In this document: positions 1-8,470 of the stretch, piece after piece
Layout: each line of letters begins with the position of its first letter
Position numbering within the stretch: position 1 is the first letter of the stretch
NCBI GenBank assembly: GCA_947073495.1
Contig: CAMTMX010000029.1
Span: 1 to 37,121 of the forward strand
Source: an uncultured Porphyromonadaceae bacterium
GTDB lineage: Bacteria > Bacteroidota > Bacteroidia > Bacteroidales > Muribaculaceae
Length of the DNA stretch: 37,121 nt
Direction: 5' to 3'
Program-made: the position numbers and the translations under genes
Notes under the pieces: generated by a model
The model's database searches: none
Seen by the model: only the letters and a program-made list of their open reading frames with translations
What the model was told of the DNA's origin: nothing

Positions 1-1947
1 CTTATCCACCAGATCCTGAGTTTTCTCAGGTTTCCCTATATAATTATATAGGTGAAGGATATGATGACTCGGTTCGTTGCCATGGGCATACTGCCCTATC
101 AATCCGCTGATATCGGAGGAAACCACTTCACCCTCTATCTTTGAATCAGCCGCGAACAATGAATCAAGTTTTGCTTCAAAGACTTGTTCTCCTCCCATCA
201 ACCGGGCAAGTCCTGCCACATCATGCGGAACAAACCACAACCACTGCCATGCCGTCCCTTCACAATAATCATCACTGCGATGGTTCGAGCCCCGGGGATT
301 GAACGGCTCGCGCCAGCTCCCGTCGCTCAACTTGCCTCTCATAAAACCGCTGACAGGTTCATAATAGTTTTTATAATTCAACGCCCTCTGATCGAACAGA
401 TCTTTTACGCTGTCATTCCCGAGAACTTCAGCCAAGCGTGCGATACACCAGTCATTATATGCATATTCAAGACCTTTCGCCACTGACTCGTTCTCCTTAT
501 CGGAAGGTATATATCCCAATTCATTCTTATATTTCTTCGACAAAGGCATCAACTCATTGCCGATCACAGCCGGATGCCCGTGAATCGTGCCGAGGGCATT
601 CCCGTCGTATGTCGCCGTGCGCACGCACTGCTCAAGAGCCTTCTGCGCATCGAAACTGCGGTCTCCTTTCATATACGCATCGACAATGACCGGCACAGCA
701 TGATAACCGATCATACAGCCTGTATAGTTGGCATTCAGCGCCCATTTGGGAAGGATCCCCCCTTCATCTGCAATAAGCATGATAGAATTGACAAACTCTC
801 CGTTAAGCTTCGGATCCGTGATAGTCTTCAAAGGATGAAACGCCCTGAAGGTATCCCAAAGAGAGAATATTGTGTAGACAGGTTTTGCGGCATCCCCTTT
901 ATGCACATTGCCGTCGGCACCCAAATATCTCCCGTCGGCATCCGAGAACAGGTACGGGCTGACACCGGTGTGATATAACGCTGTGTAAAAAATATTACGT
1001 GCCGAATCATTTGCCGTTTCAATTTCAACCTTGGAAAGAAAATCGTTCCATTTCCCACGAGCCTCATTCCTGACAGCATCAAAATCTTTTCCTGAAAGGG
1101 ATGCCGACACATTGTTCTTGGCGCCGTCAACATCCACCGCGGAAAGACCCACCTCGACAGTCACCGCCTCATCCTTGGTTGTAGAGAAGCAAAGAAGAGC
1201 CTTGCATATCTCCCCGCTCCAAGGCTGTCCGTTGATCACGGTGTCGACCTTTTCATTCACCTTCTCAAAAGTGAACGGTTTTGAAAACTTAGCATAGAAA
1301 TTGATTGTCTGTTCAGGCGCCCAGCCGTATGTTGTTTTGGTCCCCGTGATTTCCGTATCGCTGATTGCATTTATCTCCATCTTTCCGTTGCGCTGACGGT
1401 TGAGACTGTAATCCATGTCGATTATAAATCCCGATTGATCGCTCTCCGGGAAAGTGAAACGGTAAATCGCCGCACGATCCGCTGCAGTGATCTCCGTCTT
1501 TACATTATATCGGTCAAGCATCACGGAATAATACCCGGGTTCTGCAATCTCGTTCGCATGGTCAAACTTGGATGCGTAAGGAAGAACATCCCCCGCCACC
1601 CCGACAGTGTTCCATTCCTGGGTGCCGACAGTCGGCATGATCAATACATCCCCGAGATCGCAGCATCCTGTCCCGCTGAGATGATTCTGAGAAAAACCGT
1701 TGATTGTGGTGTCGGCATAATAATATCCCGAACATGCGTCCCATCCGGCTATCCGGGTGTCCGGACCGGGTTGCATCATTCCGTGAGGCACTATCGCACC
1801 GGGGAATGTGTGTCCATGTCCTCCCGTACCTATAAATGGATTGACAAACGACGCATAGTCGCCATCTGTGGCTGTCTTGCCGGATCCACAGGAAGAGATT
1901 ACCGCCCCGGCGATTGCAAGCACTGGTAAAAAGTTGTTTAGTTTCAT
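1..1947 (-). CDS. GH92 family alpha-mannosidase lipoprotein, C-terminus cut by window edge
   Basis: Reading the minus strand from the ATG at 1945-1947 gives 649 uninterrupted codons to the window edge. The protein opens with a lipoprotein signal (MKLNNFLPVLAIAGAVISSC, lipobox Cys20). GH92 hallmarks follow: NPFIGTGGHGHTFPGAIVPHGM near residue 36 on, SGTGCCDLGDVLIMP, SLWDTFRAFHPL, and GNEPSHH near the cut end. GH92 enzymes are calcium-dependent exo-alpha-mannosidases, usually about 750 residues, so roughly 100 residues are missing beyond the edge. It probably acts in the periplasm or on the outer membrane on alpha-mannosides such as N-glycan branches; linkage specificity cannot be read here. 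It is divergent to the arabinose operon and may belong to a separate unit. Family assignment is firm, while a link to the neighbouring arabinose genes is only contextual. Confidence 0.93.
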   Translation of the reverse strand, partial: MKLNNFLPVLAIAGAVISSCGSGKTATDGDYASFVNPFIGTGGHGHTFPGAIVPHGMMQPGPDTRIAGWDACSGYYYADTTINGFSQNHLSGTGCCDLGDVLIMPTVGTQEWNTVGVAGDVLPYASKFDHANEIAEPGYYSVMLDRYNVKTEITAADRAAIYRFTFPESDQSGFIIDMDYSLNRQRNGKMEINAISDTEITGTKTTYGWAPEQTINFYAKFSKPFTFEKVNEKVDTVINGQPWSGEICKALLCFSTTKDEAVTVEVGLSAVDVDGAKNNVSASLSGKDFDAVRNEARGKWNDFLSKVEIETANDSARNIFYTALYHTGVSPYLFSDADGRYLGADGNVHKGDAAKPVYTIFSLWDTFRAFHPLKTITDPKLNGEFVNSIMLIADEGGILPKWALNANYTGCMIGYHAVPVIVDAYMKGDRSFDAQKALEQCVRTATYDGNALGTIHGHPAVIGNELMPLSKKYKNELGYIPSDKENESVAKGLEYAYNDWCIARLAEVLGNDSVKDLFDQRALNYKNYYEPVSGFMRGKLSDGSWREPFNPRGSNHRSDDYCEGTAWQWLWFVPHDVAGLARLMGGEQVFEAKLDSLFAADSKIEGEVVSSDISGLIGQYAHGNEPSHHILHLYNYIGKPEKTQDLVDK

Positions 1948-1963
1948 GGTGCGAATAATATTT

Positions 1964-1982
1964 TTGTCTTTTGACAAAAGTA
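1964..1982 (-). promoter_or_regulatory. Candidate promoter and operator for the GH92 gene
   Basis: On the minus strand, TACTTTTG (1975-1982) fits the Bacteroidales -7 box TAnnTTTG and lies 28 bases upstream of the GH92 start. An inverted repeat TTGTC-N4-GACAA (1964-1977) overlaps it, as a repressor site would. A TTTG that could be the -33 element lies only 16 bases further upstream, shorter than the usual 19. This is a pattern match in AT-rich sequence only. Confidence 0.35.
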
Positions 1983-2166
1983 ATACTTATTTTCAAGACA
2001 AACTAATAATATTCATTATCTGCAACCACGTATACAACTTTGGCAAGATTTCATACAATGAAGCAGCACATGTACAACTTCAATATTAAACAAACATTGG
2101 TCGATAAGTCATATTATTGTTCTATAATTCTTAATTTATCCAAAACATGTTGTAAAACATATAAAA

Positions 2167-2204
2167 TAAATTTGGAGCCGAATTTTTGAGTGTTAATTTT
2201 ACAC
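2167..2204 (+). promoter_or_regulatory. Candidate promoter and AraR-type operator of the arabinose operon
   Basis: TAAATTTG (2167-2174) matches the Bacteroidales -7 box TAnnTTTG, and no good -33 TTTG is seen at the right distance. Just downstream, over the expected transcription start, lies the near-palindrome GTGTTAATTTTACAC (2190-2204), with one mismatched pair. A repressor there would block the start, which suits the Nudix-type AraR encoded in the same operon. The leader to galM would be about 225 bases. I see no gene in 1948-2407. I do not remember the published AraR consensus well enough to claim a match. Confidence 0.4.
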
Positions 2205-2341
2205 CCAAAAGAAAAACGTTTCTGATTTTAAGCGTAAACCTTACTTGGAAAACTCTTCTGAAAGGGAATTTTTATCTTTTTGCCAATATTCGTTTTTATG
2301 TTGTAAGTTTTATGTCTTATGAAAATGAGACCAACCTAAAA

Positions 2342-2397
2342 CACACAACTCAAAACTCAAATCTCACAACTTAAAACTCAAATCTTAAAAACCTAAA
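2342..2397 (+). repeat. 7-base-phased simple repeat upstream of galM
   Basis: About eight units of seven bases run in register, for example TCAAAAC, TCAAATC, TCACAAC, TTAAAAC. It ends ten bases before the galM start. The same phase with other words recurs in most gaps of this window. Confidence 0.75.
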
Positions 2398-2407
2398 TAC
2401 ATCACAA

Positions 2408-3568
2408 ATGAAACATCTACGTATCACTGCAGGTATCGGAGCCCTTCTCGCTCTCGCAGCATGTGGAAGTGGAAATCAAACCGCCACACTCACAAAGTCC
2501 GGTTTGAATCCTGAAAAATTCAAAGCAGAGTTCAAGGGTGATTCCACCGCACTCTACACTCTCGTAAACGCAAACGGTGCAGAAGCATGCATCACCAACT
2601 TCGGAGGTCGCCTTGTGTCGATGATGGTGCCTGACAAAGACGGCAATTTCCAAGACGTTGTACTCGGATTTGACAGCATCCAGGCATATTTCCCTGAAAA
2701 CAATCTCTCTGACTTCGGTGCTTCTATCGGCCGCTATGCAAACCGCATCAATCAAGGCAAATTCGTAATAGACGGCGATACAATCCAGCTTCCTCAAAAC
2801 AACTTCGGGCACTGTCTCCATGGCGGTGGCGAAATGGGCGACCTCGGATGGCAGTATCGGGTTTATGGTGCAGAGCAGCTCAACGATTCAACCCTCAAAC
2901 TTACAATGGTATCTCCCGACGGTGACAACCAGTTCCCCGGCACACTCACGGCAACTGTGACATATACCCTGCTCGGCGACAATTCACTCGACATCAAGTA
3001 TACAGCCACTACCGACAAACCAACAATCGTCAACCTTACAAACCACTCTTATTTCAACCTCTCAGGCAATCCCACACATCCTGTCACTGACAACGAACTC
3101 CGTGTAATCGCTTCAGGATACACTCCTGTAGATTCCACTTATATGACAACAGGTGAGATCGCTTCTGTAGAAGGGACTCCTTTTGATTTCCGCACTGCCC
3201 GCACTGTAGGTGAAAACATCAAAGACTTCTCAAACGAGCAGATCAAAAACGGCAACGGCTACGACCATAACTTTGTGCTTGACAACGGAAGCAACGTAAA
3301 CAATCCGGCAGTTGAGCTCTACAGCCCTGAATCCGGCATCCTTCTTACAGTCTATACGAACGAACCGGGCATACAGGTTTACTCAGGCAACTTCCTCGAC
3401 GGCTCCGTCACAGGCAAAAAAGGGATCATCTACAATCAGCACGCAGGAATCTGTCTTGAGACTCAGCATTATCCTGACTCTCCCAACAAACCGCAATGGC
3501 CAAGCGTTCGCCTCAACCCGGGTGAAACCTACAACTCTGAATGTATCTACAAATTCAGTGTTAAATAA
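2408..3568 (+). CDS. galM: Aldose 1-epimerase (mutarotase) lipoprotein of the arabinose operon
   Basis: This 386-residue galactose-mutarotase-like protein interconverts the alpha and beta anomers of aldoses, here probably L-arabinose. Family motifs are GRYANRI (109-114), the substrate histidine in GHCLHGG (H138), NHSYFNLSG with H213, and the catalytic Glu in GICLETQHYPDSPN (E351). It starts with a lipoprotein signal (LLALAAC, Cys19), so it should work in the periplasm or at the outer membrane, ahead of uptake. It is the first gene of the arabinose operon. Bacteroides arabinose operons carry a mutarotase in the same place, sometimes called araM. The gap to the next gene is filled by a repeat array. 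Confidence 0.93.
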   Translation: MKHLRITAGIGALLALAACGSGNQTATLTKSGLNPEKFKAEFKGDSTALYTLVNANGAEACITNFGGRLVSMMVPDKDGNFQDVVLGFDSIQAYFPENNLSDFGASIGRYANRINQGKFVIDGDTIQLPQNNFGHCLHGGGEMGDLGWQYRVYGAEQLNDSTLKLTMVSPDGDNQFPGTLTATVTYTLLGDNSLDIKYTATTDKPTIVNLTNHSYFNLSGNPTHPVTDNELRVIASGYTPVDSTYMTTGEIASVEGTPFDFRTARTVGENIKDFSNEQIKNGNGYDHNFVLDNGSNVNNPAVELYSPESGILLTVYTNEPGIQVYSGNFLDGSVTGKKGIIYNQHAGICLETQHYPDSPNKPQWPSVRLNPGETYNSECIYKFSVK

Positions 3569-3589
3569 TTAGACACGAATACAATCAGC

Positions 3590-3770
3590 AATCTGTAATT
3601 GATAATCGATAATTTACCAATTGATAATTGATAATTGATAATTGATAATTGATAATTGATAATTGATAATTGCTAATTGCTAATCGATAATCGATAATCG
3701 ATAATCGATAATTTACCAATTGCTAATTGCTAATTGCTAATTGATAATTGCTAATTGATAATTAACCAAG
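3590..3770 (+). repeat. Heptamer tandem array between galM and the symporter gene
   Basis: About 25 units of seven bases follow one another: first ATTGATA-type, then ATTGCTA, then ATCGATA, and back to mixed ATTGCTA/ATTGATA, with a few off-phase insertions. It occupies nearly the whole 231-base gap inside the operon. Copy number could vary by slippage and change the intercistronic spacing. No promoter box or hairpin stands out in it. Confidence 0.9.
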
Positions 3771-3799
3771 TACTTTATAACCTATAAACATCTCGTATT

Positions 3800-5491
3800 A
3801 TGCAAACCTTAGACTGGTTGGTAATCGGCTTATTCACACTGGCACTCATCGCGATCATCGTATGGGTGATGCGCCAGAAGCAGAATAACGCCGCAGACTA
3901 CTTCCTCGGCGGCAAAGATGCCACTTGGCTCGCTATCGGTGCCTCTATCTTTGCCTCAAACATCGGTTCCGAACACCTTATCGGACTTGCCGGATCCGGT
4001 GCCTCAAGCGGTATGGCAATGGCTCACTGGGAGATCCAGGGTTGGATGATCCTTCTCCTCGGTTGGGTTTTCGTGCCTTTCTACACCCGCTCAATGGTGA
4101 TCACCATGCCGGAGTTTCTTGAACGCCGCTTCAACCCTGCTTCACGCACCATTCTCTCTGTGATTTCACTTATCAGCTACGTTCTTACCAAGGTGGCCGT
4201 TACAGTCTACGCCGGAGGTCTCGTATTCCAGCAGGTATTCGGCATCGACACCCTCTGGGGAATCGACTTCTTCTGGATCGCTGCCGTAGGTCTTGTTATT
4301 ATCACCGCTATATATACAATCGTAGGCGGTATGAAATCTGTGTTGTACACATCTGTGCTCCAGACCCCTATTCTACTTCTCGGCTCTATCATTATCCTCG
4401 TTCTCGGTCTTAAGGAACTCGGCGGATGGGACGAAATGATGCGCATCTGCTCTGCTGTGGAAGTGAACGAATACGGCGACACTATGACAAACCTTATCCG
4501 CGACAACCGCGACGCCCAGTATCCTTGGCTCGGAGCCCTGATCGGCTCTGCCGTTATCGGTTTCTGGTACTGGTGTACCGACCAATTTATCGTTCAGCGC
4601 GTCCTTTCCGGTAAAAATGAAAAAGAGGCTCGCCGTGGTACAATCTTCGGCGCCTACCTGAAGCTTCTTCCTGTCTTCCTGTTCCTCATCCCAGGCATGA
4701 TCGCTTTCGCTCTCCACCAGAAAATGGGTTCATTCCTTCCGATGCTCCCCAGCGGAATGCCCAACAGCGATGCAGCTTTCCCGACTCTCGTTGCTAAACT
4801 TCTCCCTGCCGGTGTGAAAGGTCTTATCGTCTGCGGTATCCTTGCAGCCCTCATGAGTTCACTCGCATCTCTCTTCAACTCATCTTCGGCACTCTTCACA
4901 ATCGACTTCTACCAGCGTTTCAAGCCCAACACGCCTCCTAAGAAACTCGTTGCAATCGGTCAGGCAGCCACTGTTGTCATCGTGATCCTCGGCATCCTGT
5001 GGATTCCCGTGATGCGTTCTGTAGGCGATGTGCTATATCTCTATCTCCAAGACGTTCAATCTGTACTTGCTCCGGGTATCGCCGCAGCCTTCCTTATGGG
5101 TATTGTCTGGAAACGTACTTCGGCACAAGGCGGCATGTGGGGTCTTATCTCCGGTCTTGTCATCGGTTGCACACGTCTCGGCGCCAAGATCTACTACAGC
5201 AACGCAGGTATCGAACCGGGAGCTGAAGGAGGAAGCCTCTTCCAGTATCTCTTCTACGATACAAACTGGCTGTTCTTCTGCGGTTGGATGCTTCTATTCT
5301 GTATCGCTGTCGTATTTATCGTCAGCCTTTGCACAAAAGCTCCGGATGAGAGAAAGATCCAGGGTCTTGTATTCGGCACATCCACTCCCGAACAGCGTCT
5401 TGCCACCCGTCAGAGCTGGAACGCATGGGACATAATCAACTCAATCATCATCCTTGGTATTACAGCTGCATTCTACATATACTTCTGGTAA
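3800..5491 (+). CDS. Sodium:solute symporter (SSS family), probable L-arabinose importer
   Basis: This is a 563-residue polytopic inner-membrane protein of the SSS/SGLT family. The first helix is at about residues 5-24, followed by the family-typical stretch YFLGGKDATWLAIGASIFASNIGSEHLIGLAGSGA (about 34-69). Many hydrophobic helices follow, and the protein ends in a last helix (IINSIIILGITAAFYIYFW). Members couple sugar uptake to sodium entry. Its place between the mutarotase and araR, in the same order as the Bacteroides arabinose operon where it is called AraP, makes L-arabinose the likely cargo. It is followed after 4 bases by araR. Family certain, substrate inferred. Confidence 0.92.
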   Translation: MQTLDWLVIGLFTLALIAIIVWVMRQKQNNAADYFLGGKDATWLAIGASIFASNIGSEHLIGLAGSGASSGMAMAHWEIQGWMILLLGWVFVPFYTRSMVITMPEFLERRFNPASRTILSVISLISYVLTKVAVTVYAGGLVFQQVFGIDTLWGIDFFWIAAVGLVIITAIYTIVGGMKSVLYTSVLQTPILLLGSIIILVLGLKELGGWDEMMRICSAVEVNEYGDTMTNLIRDNRDAQYPWLGALIGSAVIGFWYWCTDQFIVQRVLSGKNEKEARRGTIFGAYLKLLPVFLFLIPGMIAFALHQKMGSFLPMLPSGMPNSDAAFPTLVAKLLPAGVKGLIVCGILAALMSSLASLFNSSSALFTIDFYQRFKPNTPPKKLVAIGQAATVVIVILGILWIPVMRSVGDVLYLYLQDVQSVLAPGIAAAFLMGIVWKRTSAQGGMWGLISGLVIGCTRLGAKIYYSNAGIEPGAEGGSLFQYLFYDTNWLFFCGWMLLFCIAVVFIVSLCTKAPDERKIQGLVFGTSTPEQRLATRQSWNAWDIINSIIILGITAAFYIYFW

Positions 5492-5495
5492 TTAA

Positions 5496-6167
5496 ATGAC
5501 AACACCCTTACAGGCATATTCCTCGTTTCCACGTTTTCACGTCGGCGTTGACTGCATAATATTCGCTGTCAACAACGACCATCTGAGCGTGCTGCTCGTG
5601 AAGCGCGACTTTGAACCTGAAAAAGGGAAATGGTCTCTTATCGGCGGCTTCGTCAACGACAACGAGAGCGTTGACGAAGCTGCAAAAAGAGTTCTTCGCG
5701 AACTCACTGGTCTTGACAATGTGTTTATCCGGCAAATAGGCGCTTTCGGAGAAATCGGACGCGACCCCGGGGCACGTGTGGTATCGGTGGCATATTTCGC
5801 ATTGCTAAACATGCAGGAGGTCAACGAGAACGTGGTCAATGAATTTAAAGCGGAATGGGTCGATGTCAACGACCTCCCTCCCTTGGGTTTTGATCACCCC
5901 GATATGATCAGCAAAGCATTGTCTGTGATGAGAAGAAAAATTCTTACGGAATCTCTCGCTTTCAATCTGCTCCCGGAATTTTTCACCCTTACACAGCTTC
6001 AGACTCTTGTGGAGACTGTCACCGGCAGAGAGCTTGACAAACGCAATTTCCGGAAACGGGTGGCTGAAATACCCGGTGTGGAACAGACAGACCTTATAGA
6101 TAAGGAATCGTCGAAAAGAGGCGCAAGAATGTATCGCTACATCCAGCCTACCTCTAACGAAAACTAA
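5496..6167 (+). CDS. araR: AraR: Nudix-fold transcriptional repressor of arabinose use
   Basis: This 223-residue protein has an N-terminal Nudix-like domain (about 10-145) and a C-terminal winged-helix region (about 150-215). The latter resembles the DNA-binding part of NrtR/AraR regulators, with LTQLQTLVETVTGRELDKRNFRKRV. The Nudix box at 50-73 keeps GG and RE but reads RELTGL where active hydrolases have REUxEExGU. The metal-binding glutamates are lost, so it is most likely a sensor and not a hydrolase. In Bacteroides the homologous AraR binds L-arabinose and represses the arabinose operon. Here it lies inside the operon, 4 bases after the symporter, so it would be autoregulated through a site such as 2190-2204. 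Confidence 0.88.
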   Translation: MTTPLQAYSSFPRFHVGVDCIIFAVNNDHLSVLLVKRDFEPEKGKWSLIGGFVNDNESVDEAAKRVLRELTGLDNVFIRQIGAFGEIGRDPGARVVSVAYFALLNMQEVNENVVNEFKAEWVDVNDLPPLGFDHPDMISKALSVMRRKILTESLAFNLLPEFFTLTQLQTLVETVTGRELDKRNFRKRVAEIPGVEQTDLIDKESSKRGARMYRYIQPTSNEN

Positions 6168-6198
6168 ATTTAACAACTGAAATTTAAGACTCCCAAAT

Positions 6199-6888
6199 AT
6201 GCTCGAACAACTAAAAAAAGAAGTATGCGATGCCAATCTTGAGCTTGTAGCTCACGGACTCGTTATCTTCACCTGGGGAAATGTATCAGGTATCGACCGC
6301 GAGAAAGGTCTCGTTGTCATCAAACCTTCCGGCGTGAGCTACGACAACATGAAGCCGGAAGACATGGTCGTGGTTGACCTTGCCACAGGCGACGTTGTGG
6401 AAGGGACTCTAAGACCATCTTCCGACACTCCCACCCATCTGGCTCTCTACCGTGCATTCCCTGAAATCGGAGGAGTGGTTCACACTCACTCCACATACGC
6501 CACTGCATGGGCGCAGACCGGCAAGGACCTTCCGAATATCGGCACAACACACGCCGACTATTTCCATGATGCAGTCCCTTGCACTCGTTCCATGACAGAG
6601 GCTGAAGTAAAAGGTGAATATGAATTGGAGACTGGAAACGTGATTGTCGAAACATTCGAGAACCTCAATCCGATACATACTCCCGGTGTTCTGGTAAACA
6701 ATCACGGTCCTTTCACATGGGGTAAAAATCCTCATGAGGCTGTCCACAATGCCGTTGTTCTCGAACAGGTGGCAAAAATGGGATTCATAGCCTTTACTCT
6801 CAACCCCAATCTGACAATGAACCCCCTCCTCGTGGAGAAACACTTCAACCGCAAACACGGTCCAAACGCCTATTACGGGCAGAAGTAA
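6199..6888 (+). CDS. araD: L-ribulose-5-phosphate 4-epimerase
   Basis: This 229-residue class II aldolase-fold enzyme turns L-ribulose 5-phosphate into D-xylulose 5-phosphate, the last step of bacterial L-arabinose breakdown. The zinc ligands are visible as VHTHS (H95, H97) and NNHG (H169), close to E. coli AraD H95, H97 and H171. D120 in THADY corresponds to the catalytic Asp of the E. coli enzyme, and SSDTPTH (D76) matches the phosphate/zinc-side motif. Length is typical. It is cytoplasmic and starts 31 bases after araR. The context (araA and araB directly behind) excludes the related fuculose aldolase. Confidence 0.95.
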   Translation: MLEQLKKEVCDANLELVAHGLVIFTWGNVSGIDREKGLVVIKPSGVSYDNMKPEDMVVVDLATGDVVEGTLRPSSDTPTHLALYRAFPEIGGVVHTHSTYATAWAQTGKDLPNIGTTHADYFHDAVPCTRSMTEAEVKGEYELETGNVIVETFENLNPIHTPGVLVNNHGPFTWGKNPHEAVHNAVVLEQVAKMGFIAFTLNPNLTMNPLLVEKHFNRKHGPNAYYGQK

Positions 6889-6890
6889 TA

Positions 6891-6929
6891 TCTCAAATCT
6901 CAAAACCAACAACTCAAAACTCAATAATC
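6891..6929 (+). repeat. Short heptamer-phased repeat between araD and araA
   Basis: Units of seven such as TCAAATC, TCAAAAC, CAACAAC and TCAAAAC fill the gap up to the araA start. It is the same kind as upstream of galM. Confidence 0.65.
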
Positions 6930-8459
6930 ATGTTTGAAAACTATGAAATCTGGTGGGTAACCGGCGCCCAGCTCCTTTACGGAGGCGATGCCGTTGTGAA
7001 AGTTGACGCTCATTCACGCGAAATGGTCGACGGTCTTAACAATTCCGGAAACCTTCCAGTGAAAGTCGTATATAAAGGCACTGCAAATTCTTCTAAAGAA
7101 GTGAGCGAGATCATGCTTGCGGCTAACAACGACCCCAAGTGCGCAGGTGTCATCACATGGATGCACACTTTCTCTCCCGCCAAAATGTGGATACGCGGTC
7201 TTCAGCAGCTCAACAAACCTCTGCTCCACTTCCACACTCAATATAATGCCGAGATTCCATGGAACGACATGGATATGGACTTCATGAACCTCAACCAGAG
7301 TGCTCACGGCGACCGCGAGTTCGGTCATATCTGCACCCGTATGCGCATACGTCGCAAAGTCGTTGTAGGCCATTGGACTGATCCCGAGGCTCAGAAGAAG
7401 ATCGCTGTCTGGGAACGCGTGGCTGTGGCTTGGGCTGACGCTCAGGACTGCCTCATCCTCCGTTTCGGCGACCAGATGAACAACGTCGCTGTTACTGACG
7501 GTGACAAGGTTGAAGCTGAACAGCGTCTCGGCTACCATGTAGACTACACTCCCGTGAGTGAACTTATGGAATACCATAAGAAAATCAAAGAGGAAGACAT
7601 CAAGGCTCTCGTTGAGACATACTTCAACGAATATGTAGTTGCCGACGACCTCAAGGATCCATCAACAGAAGGCTACAAGAAGATCTGGAACGCCGCTCAC
7701 GCCGAGCTTACTCTCCGCGCTATCCTCACCGCTAAAGGTGCGAAAGGTTTCACTACAAACTTCGACGATCTCGGCACTGACGACATCAACGATCCCAAGT
7801 TTGTAGGTTTCGACCAGATCCCCGGTCTCGCTTCACAGCGTCTTATGGCTGAAGGCTACGGCTTCGGAGCTGAGGGCGACTGGAAGAGCGCTGCGCTCTA
7901 CCGCATGGTATGGGTGATGTCTGAAGGCAAGGGATGCTCTTTCCTCGAAGACTACACTCTCAACTTCGACGGCAAGAACAGCTCTATTCTCCAGGCACAC
8001 ATGCTTGAGGTATGTCCTCTCATCGCAGAAGAGAAGCCTCGTCTGGAAGTTCACTTCCTCGGCATCGGTATCCGCAAGAGCCTCACTGCACGTCTCGTCT
8101 TCACATCTATGCCTAAACCGGGTATCACCGCAACTGTAGTAGACCTCGGCAACCGTTTCCGTCTTATCGCAAACGACGTTGAGTGCATCAAGTCCAAACC
8201 GCTCCCGAAACTTCCTGTAGCTTCAGCTCTCTGGATTCCTATGCCCAACTTCGAGACCGGAGCTGCAGCATGGATCCTCGCAGGCGGAACTCACCACTCT
8301 TGCTTCTCTTACGAACTCACTCCCGAATATTGGGAAGACTACGCTGAGATCGCAGGCATAGAGATGGCTCACATCAACGCCCACACAACAATCCCCGCTT
8401 TCAAGGATTCTCTCCGCTGGAACGAGGTTTACTACATGCTCAATAAGTCACTTTGCTAA
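6930..8459 (+). CDS. araA: L-arabinose isomerase
   Basis: This 509-residue cytoplasmic enzyme converts L-arabinose to L-ribulose with manganese. The opening EIWWVTGAQLLYG is diagnostic. Metal and catalytic residues fall in conserved places: E308 (LMAEGYGFGAEGDWK), E340 (SFLEDY), H357 (AHMLEVCP) and the His pair in GGTHHS (455-456), matching E306, E333, H350 and H450 of the E. coli enzyme. The C-terminal PAFKDSLRWNEVYY is also a family signature. Length is typical (about 500). It is followed after 11 bases by araB. Confidence 0.97.
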   Translation: MFENYEIWWVTGAQLLYGGDAVVKVDAHSREMVDGLNNSGNLPVKVVYKGTANSSKEVSEIMLAANNDPKCAGVITWMHTFSPAKMWIRGLQQLNKPLLHFHTQYNAEIPWNDMDMDFMNLNQSAHGDREFGHICTRMRIRRKVVVGHWTDPEAQKKIAVWERVAVAWADAQDCLILRFGDQMNNVAVTDGDKVEAEQRLGYHVDYTPVSELMEYHKKIKEEDIKALVETYFNEYVVADDLKDPSTEGYKKIWNAAHAELTLRAILTAKGAKGFTTNFDDLGTDDINDPKFVGFDQIPGLASQRLMAEGYGFGAEGDWKSAALYRMVWVMSEGKGCSFLEDYTLNFDGKNSSILQAHMLEVCPLIAEEKPRLEVHFLGIGIRKSLTARLVFTSMPKPGITATVVDLGNRFRLIANDVECIKSKPLPKLPVASALWIPMPNFETGAAAWILAGGTHHSCFSYELTPEYWEDYAEIAGIEMAHINAHTTIPAFKDSLRWNEVYYMLNKSLC

Positions 8460-8470
8460 ATTCCCGCATT

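Noticed and set aside
3590..3770. CRISPR array, origin or transposon end in the heptamer tract
   Set aside because: Only 7-base simple units are present, with no spacers, DnaA-box cluster or inverted ends.
7014..7577. Long open frame (187 codons) on the strand opposite araA
   Set aside because: It is a shadow of the codon usage of araA, with no recognisable domain, and lies wholly inside a certain gene.
8453..8470. TTG start of araB at 8453
   Set aside because: It overlaps the araA stop, while the ATG at 8471 gives normal spacing and N-terminus.
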